Assembly: GCA_023423335.1 (NCBI GenBank)
Contig: JAFAFU010000073.1
Span: 133,456-197,455, forward strand
From: Bacillota bacterium
GTDB taxonomy: Bacteria > Bacillota > Clostridia > Lachnospirales > Lachnospiraceae
Length of the DNA stretch: 64,000 nt
Direction of reading: 5' to 3'
The notes beneath the pieces are model-generated. The model had not been told where the DNA came from. It was given only the letters and a program-made list of their open reading frames with translations, and did not search any database. The position numbers were made by a program, and so were the translations under genes. Below are positions 18,999 to 26,932 of this stretch, in pieces (positions within the stretch are counted from its first letter, which is position 1; each line of letters starts with the position of its first letter).

Positions 18999-19028
18999 AA
19001 CAGCCTGGCACATCTGTGACAGGCTGTC
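18999..19028 (-). terminator. Intrinsic terminator after the sigma-factor gene
   Basis: The stem acagcctg / caggctgt pairs around a short loop and, read on the minus strand, is followed by TTTGTTTA. It sits about 12 bp after the stop of the minus-strand sigma-factor gene. Confidence 0.75.
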
Positions 19029-19040
19029 TGCGAATGAAGT

Positions 19041-20687
19041 CTATTTTGGTAATTCATCGCTAAATACGATGGTCATTACACCTTTTTGCTGGGCCTCTGT
19101 TAATGGCTTCAGCAACCCCCTTTCAAGCAATTCATCAAGTACCATGATTTTGTTAATATTCCTGCCTGAATAATATGCCACAAGCTTATGCATATGCTTC
19201 GGATAATATTTCTTTTCAATTTCGTACATTATGTGATGCTTTTCCTTGATGTAACGAATCATACTGTCCGGATAGGCCGACAGCAATTTATGTAAATCAT
19301 TGTTCCAACCGCTAACCCGAATATTCTCATCCCTACAGACCTTTGCCACTACGACATTTATTACATCCTTTCCATTATTGTGAAATAACAATCCCCTATC
19401 ATAAAGTCTTCGGAATTTTTCAAGGGTTACCTCATTTTTGTCCATTTTTCCCGTCATATACAGGTAAAGGTATTCAAAATCGTTGGTTAAATTATCACGC
19501 CATCCAAAATCACGTAAATCAAAGCCGGTACTTAACTGCCAGGAAGCAACCGGATATTGCATGGAGCCTCTTATCATATCTCCGCAGGCATTAAAGTGCG
19601 AGTTGGAACAAGGCTCTTTTGTATTATCCGCCACAGTGGCAGACGCAATAAAATCTCCGCCGTCTTTTCTTTTTACACGGTAGTGAGTACCATCCAATAT
19701 AGCAGGATCGCAAAAGGTATTGTCCCATTGCTGGGAGCCCAATGACATCGGTATCAAGGACCACAATAAAAACCTGAAATCATTATCCGGTACATAAATA
19801 TCCAGTTTTTGAAAATCATAAAATTTGCGTTCCAGCAATGGTACATAGTCATCACAGATTTTTACTGCAATGTCATTTTGGATGAGGTTCAGTTCCTCAA
19901 TGGCATTCGGCGGAAGGTCATCAATTTTAATATTTGTTAGATACTTATCTCCATTTCGTTTATCAAGGAATCCATATTCCTCAAGAAAATCGACTTCATC
20001 TTCGATGTAAACGGGAGACACCCCTAATTCCGCTGCGATGTCAGCTACCGTCTTTGCATCATAATATGCCGAATATGCTATATTCTGCCGCAATTTTGTA
20101 TTCAGGAAGTCTGCTGTATCGCCCTTATCACCGGCCCAGCCATCATGTCCCATATCACAAAAGCTTATCGGCTTTATTCCTAATTCACCGCTATTTCTCA
20201 TCTTTTCCATACCTTCTTTCATGAGTTTTTTTGCATCATGCAGATGCCATTTGACAGTCCCCTCCGGAAGATTTAATACGCGGCTGATAACAGGTATCTT
20301 TTTGTTTTCATAATAATACATATAGATAATCTCTCTTTGAGTCCTGCTTAACCATGAAATTTCACGTTTTAGCAGCCTGTAGTCCTCGCTTCGCATGATT
20401 TCTTTGGTCAAATCCACATCCGACGATATCTCCATATCATCAATAGTAAGATTGCTGTATTGCTTTATTTCCTTGACATACCTTGCATATACATTACAGG
20501 CAATACGATACAGGTAACCTTCCCAGTTACATATATCATCTGACTTAAGAAGAGTAACATAGGCCTCAAGTAATATTCTTGAAGCCAGTTCCTCGGCCTC
20601 TTCAATAGCATATGTCTTAGAAAGTGCAAAGCCAAAGAATTTTTTTTGAAATTGTTCGATCATTTTGTCCGCATAAATCTTATCCAT
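19041..20687 (-). CDS. ECF-type sigma factor with a long C-terminal extension
   Basis: A 548-residue protein. Residues about 8-80 are a sigma-70 region 2 (AEELASRILLEAYVTLLKSD, NWEGYLYRIACNVYARY) and about 125-175 a region 4 (LSRTQREIIYMYYYENKKIP, LNLPEGTVKWHLHDAKKLM). ECF sigmas normally stop near residue 190. Here about 370 more residues follow: a second winged-helix-like unit (TVADIAAELGVSPVYIEDEV, about 205-245), then an unrecognised domain with aromatic-rich stretches that may sense a ligand. No anti-sigma gene is adjacent, so the extension may do that job. It lies just outside the leftmost tRNA-derived repeat. Confidence 0.8.
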   Translation of the reverse strand: MDKIYADKMIEQFQKKFFGFALSKTYAIEEAEELASRILLEAYVTLLKSDDICNWEGYLYRIACNVYARYVKEIKQYSNLTIDDMEISSDVDLTKEIMRSEDYRLLKREISWLSRTQREIIYMYYYENKKIPVISRVLNLPEGTVKWHLHDAKKLMKEGMEKMRNSGELGIKPISFCDMGHDGWAGDKGDTADFLNTKLRQNIAYSAYYDAKTVADIAAELGVSPVYIEDEVDFLEEYGFLDKRNGDKYLTNIKIDDLPPNAIEELNLIQNDIAVKICDDYVPLLERKFYDFQKLDIYVPDNDFRFLLWSLIPMSLGSQQWDNTFCDPAILDGTHYRVKRKDGGDFIASATVADNTKEPCSNSHFNACGDMIRGSMQYPVASWQLSTGFDLRDFGWRDNLTNDFEYLYLYMTGKMDKNEVTLEKFRRLYDRGLLFHNNGKDVINVVVAKVCRDENIRVSGWNNDLHKLLSAYPDSMIRYIKEKHHIMYEIEKKYYPKHMHKLVAYYSGRNINKIMVLDELLERGLLKPLTEAQQKGVMTIVFSDELPK

Positions 20688-20776
20688 GGGGATACCTCAT
20701 CTGAAAGCTTTCATTTTTTGACTGTCATATATATAGTGTATGAATAAACAAAAAAGGTTGGAAAATTAATAATAAA

Positions 20777-20801
20777 AAATCCTTTGAAGTTCAAAGGATT
20801 T
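20777..20801. terminator. Hairpin next to the leftmost att-like repeat
   Basis: A 12-bp perfect stem (aaatcctttgaa / ttcaaaggattt) with a one-base centre, T-rich on the minus strand. It can end the minus-strand kinase transcript and stands directly left of the tRNA-derived repeat at 20805, the same order seen at 36.07 kb and at the tRNA itself. Confidence 0.7.
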
Positions 20802-20804
20802 AAA

Positions 20805-20820
20805 AAGCGTGAGATGGGAT
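20805..20820 (+). repeat. Degenerate att-like repeat (tRNA-Gly 3' end)
   Basis: aagcgtgagatgggat matches the 3' end of the tRNA-Gly gene at 37728 (aagcgcgagacgggat) at 14 of 16 positions and in the same orientation. It is the leftmost copy found and is the best candidate for the far boundary of the accessory region. Confidence 0.55.
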
Positions 20821-20843
20821 GAAAAATTACTGCTATGATATAC

Positions 20844-21626
20844 CTAGAACAACTCATCGAGTAGAATATAATATCGGATTTTATCCGGGTTTGCTTCCAG
20901 GCCCAATTCATCAAACAATTGATCGGTATAAATACTATCTTTACCAAAGTTATGTCCGATGCTCCGCACACAAAGTGCAATGTCTTGCCACTTATCGGAA
21001 ATACCGGCCCGCCCTAAATCAAGAAAACCGCTTATCTTATTATCACTGATAAAAATATTGGGAGGGCAGTAATCACCATGTGAAAACACTAATTCTTCCT
21101 CCATTTGATGCTTCACCAGCCATGTAACTAATTCTTCGGGAGATTTAAAACCATTTTCTCCGTAAGTTTCAGGTTCGCAGTCTTCCCTGCCTGCCAGTCC
21201 GTTATCCACACGGTATTTTGCCGATTTTAGCTTTTTTTCGATTCGATTGCTATAAGGACAATCCGTTGTATCCACCGCCCATAGCATTTTCAATCCTTCT
21301 GCCATTAAGTGGATCTGCTGCTCCGGTCTTTTCAGCCAATATTCACTGTATGCCATTTCTCCCTTTAATTTTGACATTAGTAAGTAATGCATACCCTTCT
21401 CTTTATGGGATACATAAAGAGAAGGTACCGGCAATTTATCCCGCAGCCATTGCAGCATAGCGTACTCATTATTGGATTCTTCCTGCTCCTTTTCTATTTT
21501 AAGAACATAATCATCAAAGATAATAACCTGGGAGTCAGAGCAGCCGATAGAATCTATTTTGAAATTGCCTGTTTTAACAATATTTCTTATGCAGGCCGGG
21601 AACTCAAACTTATCATTCAATAACAT
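20844..21626 (-). CDS. Aminoglycoside 3'-phosphotransferase-like kinase
   Basis: A 260-residue member of the APH(3') family, which phosphorylates the 3'-OH of kanamycin- and neomycin-type drugs. The catalytic loop is SHGDYCPPNIF (catalytic Asp in HGD, Mg-binding Asn), the metal Asp lies in GFLDLGRAGISDKWQDIAL, and the C-terminus YYILLDELF matches the tail I recall from APH(3')-III. All key residues seem intact, so it may be active, though drug range cannot be read from sequence. It lies 33 bp after the nitroreductase gene, so they probably form an operon. The ATG at 21626 follows AAGGGGAG closely; a TTG two codons later is better spaced. Confidence 0.85.
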   Translation of the reverse strand: MLLNDKFEFPACIRNIVKTGNFKIDSIGCSDSQVIIFDDYVLKIEKEQEESNNEYAMLQWLRDKLPVPSLYVSHKEKGMHYLLMSKLKGEMAYSEYWLKRPEQQIHLMAEGLKMLWAVDTTDCPYSNRIEKKLKSAKYRVDNGLAGREDCEPETYGENGFKSPEELVTWLVKHQMEEELVFSHGDYCPPNIFISDNKISGFLDLGRAGISDKWQDIALCVRSIGHNFGKDSIYTDQLFDELGLEANPDKIRYYILLDELF

Positions 21627-21659
21627 TCTCCCCTTGTAAATTGCAATTTGTTCGTTGGG

Positions 21660-22223
21660 TTAACCGATATATGTGATCTTATCCTTGTCCGGAACATGGG
21701 GTTCTTTTGTTGTATTTGCGTATCCTAATAAGACTGAGCAGCCAAATGCATAGCCTTCAGGAAAGCCCAGCCGTTTACTGAATTCTTCTGCACGCTGGCC
21801 GCTGGCAAATGCCAGACCGGCAAATCCGCACATAACATTAGCTATTCCAAGCGATGTTGCAGCAAGGGTAATATTCTGGCACAAAATGCCGCAGTCGATC
21901 AATGCGGGAGCATATTGTGCCGGATCAATCGGGACGACAATCATGCAGGGAGCACCGTAGAACAGCCTGCCGCCACGTTCCATAATTCTGTTATAGGAGG
22001 TTTTATCCTCCATACTTGCGAGATAGGACATTCCTTCGGATTCCATGTCCTGCATTAACTCTTTGTCTTTTACAACAATAACCCGCCATGCCTGCCGGTT
22101 CATCCCGCTGGGAGCCTGTATTGCGGCTTCGGCGATGGCCTGGAGTATTTCCTCCGGCGGCATCTCACTTTTATAATCACGGCAGGAATACCTTTCCGCT
22201 ATTACTTTTAACGTCTCATTCAT
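21660..22223 (-). CDS. Nitroreductase family protein
   Basis: A 187-residue flavin oxidoreductase. The N-terminal YSCRDYKSEMPPEEIL and AAIQAPSGMNRQAWRVIVV bind FMN; the middle DCGILCQNITLAATSLGIAN and the C-terminal GFPEGYAFGCSVLLGYA complete the fold. It would reduce nitro compounds, quinones or other acceptors with NAD(P)H. It is the first gene of a two-gene unit with the APH(3')-like kinase. GTACATGAAATG context with AGGAGT precedes the start. Confidence 0.88.
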   Translation of the reverse strand: MNETLKVIAERYSCRDYKSEMPPEEILQAIAEAAIQAPSGMNRQAWRVIVVKDKELMQDMESEGMSYLASMEDKTSYNRIMERGGRLFYGAPCMIVVPIDPAQYAPALIDCGILCQNITLAATSLGIANVMCGFAGLAFASGQRAEEFSKRLGFPEGYAFGCSVLLGYANTTKEPHVPDKDKITYIG

Positions 22224-22323
22224 TTCATGTACTCCTTTATCATATTTTATGTATATATTATATCTGTAATCCCGTCGGTATATCAGAATTTGTTCTCTTC
22301 GTGTATACTAATAAACGAATAAT

Positions 22324-22521
22324 CTACTGCACCTTACGTTTGAATATTGAGATAATCCACCTTGTGCTGCCATAGCTTTGAGCGGAGGCAACCGTATTCA
22401 CCAGTTCCCATCCCTGCGAACCCAATTCATTCAATTCATTTTGAAACTCATAAGGATTAACTTTACCTCCAAATACTCCTTTGGCATCAGTAATCAGTGT
22501 TTTGTATTCAAATTTCTCCAT
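22324..22521 (-). CDS. DUF4177 small protein
   Basis: A 65-residue protein with the DUF4177 pattern: MEKFEYKTLITDAKG at the start, then LNELGSQGWELVNTV and RWIISIFKRK at the end. These small alpha/beta proteins are common near mobile and signalling genes and have no known function. AGGAGGCGGAAAAT precedes the ATG. It stands alone with its own upstream region. Confidence 0.75.
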   Translation of the reverse strand: MEKFEYKTLITDAKGVFGGKVNPYEFQNELNELGSQGWELVNTVASAQSYGSTRWIISIFKRKVQ

Positions 22522-22848
22522 ATTTTCCGCCTCCTGTTATTTCTAATTAGATCAGCTTTTATCTAACATAGGTTATGCTAATAATCCAGGGTTGATACCT
22601 GTTTGATAGAGCTCTGGTTGACGATTTCAAACCTATAATACCATATTTTCCAATATAAATAAACCTAAATTACCAATCGATGTAGTACGAATTTTAATGT
22701 AATCCGGCGGGCTTTCCTATAGAAGCAGCACACATATCGGCATAACAAAAAATCCCTTGAAAATCAAGGGATTTTCTAGTCAATTATATCAGGCGGATCT
22801 ATAACATAGGCAATAGATATGTTACCATATGGTTCAGAATATACTTGG
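22522..22848. other. Intergenic region with a terminator-like hairpin
   Basis: 327 bases without a gene. At 22749-22775 a perfect 12-bp stem (aaaatcccttga / tcaagggatttt) is flanked by cacatatcggcataac. The same stem and a close flank (cacatatcagcgcaac) recur at 36.05-36.09 kb next to a tRNA-derived repeat. Here the repeat itself is missing, so this may be the left part of an old element end. It can also serve as terminator for the NUDIX gene on the minus strand. Confidence 0.5.
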
Positions 22849-23331
22849 TTATATGTATCTTTCCGAGAGCACTTTAAATTCAGGTTTCGTTACATAAGAA
22901 CTATATATTATTTTCTCTTTAAACTCTAATACTCTTTTGAACCGATATATCTGTGCCGGAGCTGTTATATATTCCAGTACCTTCTCCTTTGGGACCCACA
23001 TAACTTCGCTTGTTTCATCTGAGGAAGTACATTCGCCATTTTCATATTGACATATAAAATCCATCATAACTTTTGTTGGAACCGGAGTTATTCCATCATA
23101 AGATGAATGTTTACCCACGTTGGAATAGATGCCGCATAGGCATTTTACTTTAGCCTTTATACCACTTTCCTCAAATATTTCTCGCAGTAATCCTTCTTCA
23201 ATATTCTCGCCTTCTTCGATTTGTCCACCAGGACAATCCCATCCTCTATGATGTGTTTTAACGATTAAAATATTATCATTTTCATTAAATACGTATCCGC
23301 CTGATGCAACAATATGTGTTGGCCATCCCAT
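22849..23331 (-). CDS. NUDIX hydrolase
   Basis: A 160-residue NUDIX enzyme that cleaves nucleoside diphosphates linked to a moiety X. The Nudix box is intact: GGQIEEGENIEEGLLREIFE followed by ESG (GX5EX7REUXEEXGU). The N-terminus HIVASGGYVFNEND begins the fold. The start at 23331 follows CAGGGGGTAAATCAG and lies 5 bp after the stop of the methyltransferase gene, so the two are coupled. The substrate is unknown. Confidence 0.9.
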   Translation of the reverse strand: MGWPTHIVASGGYVFNENDNILIVKTHHRGWDCPGGQIEEGENIEEGLLREIFEESGIKAKVKCLCGIYSNVGKHSSYDGITPVPTKVMMDFICQYENGECTSSDETSEVMWVPKEKVLEYITAPAQIYRFKRVLEFKEKIIYSSYVTKPEFKVLSERYI

Positions 23332-23336
23332 CTGAT

Positions 23337-23966
23337 TTACCCCCTGAAGAATGTAGATTTATGTTGCTTCCTTTGTAACTTTTTTGATAAATGATTCGTA
23401 GCTTTTTGTTTTTTAGGAAGATAAGAAGATCGCTTTTCAGCAATAAAAACGTAATAACCATTTATTTCAATTACTTTAACTCCTCCAAAAATGGAGGTAA
23501 ATTTATTTTTATACCAGTCTTTCCGTTTTGTAACCATTATCATTCTGCCGCCAGTTACCAGTTTTTTGAAGCTGGCTTCTATAAATTGCTTTGGTACTGT
23601 AAAGTCAACATGGTATGGCGGATTTGATAATATTAGTGTAAAATCGTTATCGGGGATATTCTCCAAGCCATTGCTCTGTATAATTTCTAAATTATTTATA
23701 TTGTTTTTTTCTGCATTTATTTTCGATAATAAAATTGCGTCGTCGGAGATATCACACATTGTCACATTTTCAGCTCCAATAAATTTACTTGCTAAAATTC
23801 CAACAACGCCGTATCCGCATCCCAAATCGAGAACTTTATCCGTGCTTTTAAAGTCTATTTGAGACAACATAGCTAATGTTCCCAAATCAATTGAAGATGG
23901 AGAAAAAACACTATCATTAGTCTCAAATTCAAGAGGTATTCCTTTAATTTCTGCGGTGATTATCAT
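23337..23966 (-). CDS. RsmC-like class I methyltransferase
   Basis: A 209-residue SAM-dependent methyltransferase. Motif I is VLDLGCGYGVVG, the acidic loop is CDISDDAI, and the NPPYH tetrapeptide (SNPPYHVDF) is typical of N-methyltransferases acting on the exocyclic amino group of guanine or adenine, as in RsmC (16S rRNA m2G). It lacks the duplicated N-terminal half of E. coli RsmC, as most Firmicutes relatives do. I chose ATG 23966 before IITAEIKGIPLEFE; the longer upstream frame has no ribosome site. It is operonic with the NUDIX gene. Confidence 0.82.
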   Translation of the reverse strand: MIITAEIKGIPLEFETNDSVFSPSSIDLGTLAMLSQIDFKSTDKVLDLGCGYGVVGILASKFIGAENVTMCDISDDAILLSKINAEKNNINNLEIIQSNGLENIPDNDFTLILSNPPYHVDFTVPKQFIEASFKKLVTGGRMIMVTKRKDWYKNKFTSIFGGVKVIEINGYYVFIAEKRSSYLPKKQKATNHLSKKLQRKQHKSTFFRG

Positions 23967-24177
23967 ATTTCCATCCAATCCAGTTATTTTAAAACAATAT
24001 TTATGTATAGTATAATACCATATTTGACCTATTAGTGCCAAACAATAATAGTAATTGATGTAGAAATAATATTATATTTTTATTTTATATTTACAGTCAC
24101 CGTGAAATCGAGAAAAACTGTAACTATTATGGATGGGGCATTAGTTAACTTGTGATTTTCTGCAAAAACAATGAAAG

Positions 24178-24223
24178 GACGCATTGCATCCTAACCAGAA
24201 AATATTAGTTATGCAAAACGTCC
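24178..24223 (-). terminator. Possible terminator after the secreted-protein pair
   Basis: The arms ggacg...tgca and tgca...cgtcc can pair across about 25 bases. It lies about 50 bp after the stop of the minus-strand gene ending at 24271. The stem is interrupted, so confidence is low. Bases 23967-24270 otherwise hold only AT-rich sequence. Confidence 0.4.
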
Positions 24224-24270
24224 GTTTCGATGGAGTACCCAAGCTTCATTTTTGACCACTTATCATAAGA

Positions 24271-24831
24271 TTAATATTCACTAAACTGATCTACTTTTTG
24301 CAAATCAACTTCAAAATAATCAAACTTTCCGTCGATGCTAAACTCAATGTATATCTTGCTTGCTAATTTATCAATATCTTTTATCTCATTTTTCGTAAAA
24401 GTACTGTACGGGAAAAGAAATTGTGATGCCATAGCTGCTACTGCACGTTTTTCAGCCGGTAATTCAATTGGTGTAGCATTAGGCGGCAAGGCTGGTGCCA
24501 ACGAAGATATATATTTATCAATTAATTTTTGTTCTTTATATATTTGATAATTAAATGATATATTCTTACCTGTGATGTTTTGAAAAATAAAGGAATGCTT
24601 TATCAAATACTCATCAGGTAAAATCATATATTCTGCCCGCACAACTTTAAAATAATCTTCAAAGGAGCAAGTGCTTGCCTCCCTGGATATTTTCTCCTTT
24701 ATCTCATCGTAGGATGAAGTAAAGGCTTCTATATTATCCTTATCACGATTTAGCTTCATACTTACTGTAAGTGCAATTATAATCGGAATAATACCGATAA
24801 GCGATATTAATACTACTTTTTTTTTCATCAT
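24271..24831 (-). CDS. Hypothetical single-pass membrane protein
   Basis: A 186-residue protein not recognised. An N-terminal membrane anchor (KKKVVLISLIGIIPIIIALTV) is followed by an extracytoplasmic region of about 160 residues with mixed helix and strand and no cysteine pair beyond one Cys. A proline-rich turn, SSLAPALPPNATPIELP, is near the middle. It begins 2 bp after the stop of the secreted Tyr-rich protein gene, so the two are an operon. Its partner could be that secreted protein. Confidence 0.55.
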   Translation of the reverse strand: MMKKKVVLISLIGIIPIIIALTVSMKLNRDKDNIEAFTSSYDEIKEKISREASTCSFEDYFKVVRAEYMILPDEYLIKHSFIFQNITGKNISFNYQIYKEQKLIDKYISSLAPALPPNATPIELPAEKRAVAAMASQFLFPYSTFTKNEIKDIDKLASKIYIEFSIDGKFDYFEVDLQKVDQFSEY

Positions 24832-24833
24832 AA

Positions 24834-25547
24834 TTAATAATAACTTTCACGATAATATCTATTAGTTAGCCAGCATTCATTTCCATATGATGATAGGGTA
24901 CTATAGTTCATATAATTTGGCGCTTTGGCAATATATGCAGGATTATAACCGTTTGAATAAGTGTAATCAGCAGAGGCAGATACAAAATCTCCTTTTGATT
25001 TATCATAAATCATAGAGTAGGTATGTTTGTAATAATATCTACTCAAACTATAACCAACATCTTGCCATTGATCAGAATAATTATACGCATAAATTCGATG
25101 TGTAAAATTTCTGAATGAATAGTAGGTGGTTAATGTAGAGCTTTTTGTATAATCAATATTTGATATATCGCTATTGAGTGCTAATGTCCAATCAAGAACT
25201 TCTTTACCTGTTGCGTAAATTGTTCCGATAACTGGTATTCCTTGAATTAAATCAAATGTTTTAGATATTAATGTATTCAAAACTGCACTTTTAGTATCTG
25301 CTTGGTATTTTCCACTTGTATTGTCTAAAACATCTTCAATTTTTATTGTACCAACGGGGTATACTACACCGTTAATAGAAAATTCTAAATTATTGCCATT
25401 TCCAGTAGTGACATCACCAGGTAAAAAGTAGTGAGTGTTAATTATAATGTCACCATTCGTCTCATCTGTTGAAGCGTAAACGAAACTATTACCTAAAAGT
25501 ATTGATAAAGCTAATAGTAGTGATATTACAAATTTGCCTTTTTTCAT
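24834..25547 (-). CDS. Hypothetical secreted Tyr-rich protein
   Basis: A 237-residue protein with a clear Sec signal peptide (KKGKFVISLLLALSILLGNS, cleavage probably after FVYA). The mature part is not recognised. Its last 90 residues are very rich in Tyr and Ser (SRYYYKHTYSM, YTYSNGYNPAYI, RYYRESYY), with one Cys. AGGAAATGTTAT precedes the ATG. It is the first gene of a two-gene unit with a membrane-anchored protein, and lies in the AT-rich accessory region. Confidence 0.6.
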   Translation of the reverse strand: MKKGKFVISLLLALSILLGNSFVYASTDETNGDIIINTHYFLPGDVTTGNGNNLEFSINGVVYPVGTIKIEDVLDNTSGKYQADTKSAVLNTLISKTFDLIQGIPVIGTIYATGKEVLDWTLALNSDISNIDYTKSSTLTTYYSFRNFTHRIYAYNYSDQWQDVGYSLSRYYYKHTYSMIYDKSKGDFVSASADYTYSNGYNPAYIAKAPNYMNYSTLSSYGNECWLTNRYYRESYY

Positions 25548-26198
25548 ATAACATTTCCTTTCCTGCTATTATGAAGTTTCCTATAGATTTCCTTGATAAC
25601 TAGAATATAATAAATCTTTGAATATTTGCATTGTCGTAGATTTTCCATTTCACTGTTTAAGGTATTTTGGATCTTACTAAAGTAAATGCCAAGCGTTTTT
25701 CTTAAGATTTGTAATAGTTTATAAATAAATATGTATCCCTCCTTTGCTATTAAAGCATAATACATAATGTATTATAATATGGTAAATATAGTAATATTGT
25801 ATTTTATACTTAGATATAAGTACATGTCGTATCTGGAAAAATTTAGTTGTTCTTATTTATTGGGGAAATGACCGGTATAGAAGAAAACTATGCAAATCAG
25901 ATATGAGCAACATAATTTTAATAATTTCTTTTAGAAAGGAAAAGAACCATGCACACATCGTATACAGGATCAGATTATTGAAGCTATTGAAGCATTTTCA
26001 TTGCATTATCATATTTATCTTGATACATTATTTGACTGCTTTCTGACAGTTTATCATAACTTCATTCCAGCTTATTTCCTACAAACGCTATACCGTTCTG
26101 AATGTCAAGTTTCACATCTCTTTTTAACTTCTGACTCGCAAAATGAGATTATATCTTCACGCATATAAATTTCTCCAGCTATTTTGATTAATGTAAAT
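25548..26198. other. AT-rich intergenic region with a decayed coding remnant
   Basis: About 650 bases. On the minus strand between 26170 and 25979 several short frames read like pieces of one protein (a start MREDIISF, then ASQKLKRDVKLDIQNGIAFV, then SYDKLSESSQIMYQDKYDN) but in different frames with stops, so a small gene seems to have decayed by frameshifts. On the plus strand a ten-codon frame begins at 25950 after AGAAAGGAAAAG; I do not call it. Nothing else is clear. Confidence 0.35.
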
Positions 26199-26909
26199 TT
26201 ATCTGTTATATTTAAAATTTCTTGCCGAATTTAAGTATTCAATAATAAGCGGATGCGGCTTATCGTAGGTTGAACTTAGCTGAGGCTGAAATAATGAAAC
26301 AATAAAAAATGCATTATTTTCAATTGTCATAACACGTGCTTCTTCATTTTCATCAGTGCCAATAACTATAAAGCCACTTTTGTTTAATAAGGTTTGAAAG
26401 TGTTTATTAAGTCCAAAACTGCAATTATATTTTTCTATAATTTCAGCATTGCCATAGATATTATATAATCTTGAATTTTTCTCCACAATAATGTGTCGTG
26501 TTTGTCCAACAAGTGAGCAGGATAATGCATTTATATAATCATTGGAATCATAGGGATCAAAATTGGTATCTTCCAAGGCACTAATATGTAACACATTTCT
26601 ACCAAACTCAATAACGGCATGCTGAAATCCTCCGCAAGTACCAATAAATGGGCACTTGCTTTCTCTGGCAAACTTTATAGCATTAATAGCTCCGTTCATA
26701 CTTTTATATGGACTGCCCGGAGCACACCATAAGCCATCATAATATTGCAGCTCATGTTCACCAGAATCAAACATGACAGTAGGCAACCATTCATATTCCA
26801 TATCAATTTCGAGCTTTTTAGCAGCATGCTTAAGTGCTTCTTCTGTTGCAAAATGAGATGGACGACCGTCATAATCACCGATAATCCCTATTCTAATTTT
26901 AAAATTCAT
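26199..26909 (-). CDS. CTP-synthase C-terminal-related amidotransferase-like protein
   Basis: A 236-residue class I glutamine-amidotransferase fold protein related to the glutaminase half of CTP synthase, of the group annotated as CTP synthase C-terminal region-related (seleno)protein. Motifs are DGLWCAPGSPYKSM and the nucleophile elbow FIGTCGGFQHAV with Cys (TGC codon, not Sec). The place of the catalytic His-Pro-Glu of true amidotransferases reads FQPQLSS, so both His and Glu are replaced and ordinary glutaminase activity is doubtful. It follows the methyltransferase gene by 23 bp in one operon. Function unknown. Confidence 0.75.
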   Translation of the reverse strand: MNFKIRIGIIGDYDGRPSHFATEEALKHAAKKLEIDMEYEWLPTVMFDSGEHELQYYDGLWCAPGSPYKSMNGAINAIKFARESKCPFIGTCGGFQHAVIEFGRNVLHISALEDTNFDPYDSNDYINALSCSLVGQTRHIIVEKNSRLYNIYGNAEIIEKYNCSFGLNKHFQTLLNKSGFIVIGTDENEEARVMTIENNAFFIVSLFQPQLSSTYDKPHPLIIEYLNSARNFKYNR

Positions 26910-26932
26910 TTTTAACTCCCTGGTTAATTTCT

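Noticed and set aside
20711..20980. 89-codon minus-strand frame after the kinase gene
   Set aside because: Out-of-frame overlap with the kinase gene and the hairpin/att repeat.
25544..25765. 73-codon minus-strand frame overlapping the start of the secreted Tyr-rich protein gene (ATGA overlap)
   Set aside because: Ile/Lys/Tyr-rich in AT-rich DNA, no ribosome site, and no recognisable pattern; probably chance.
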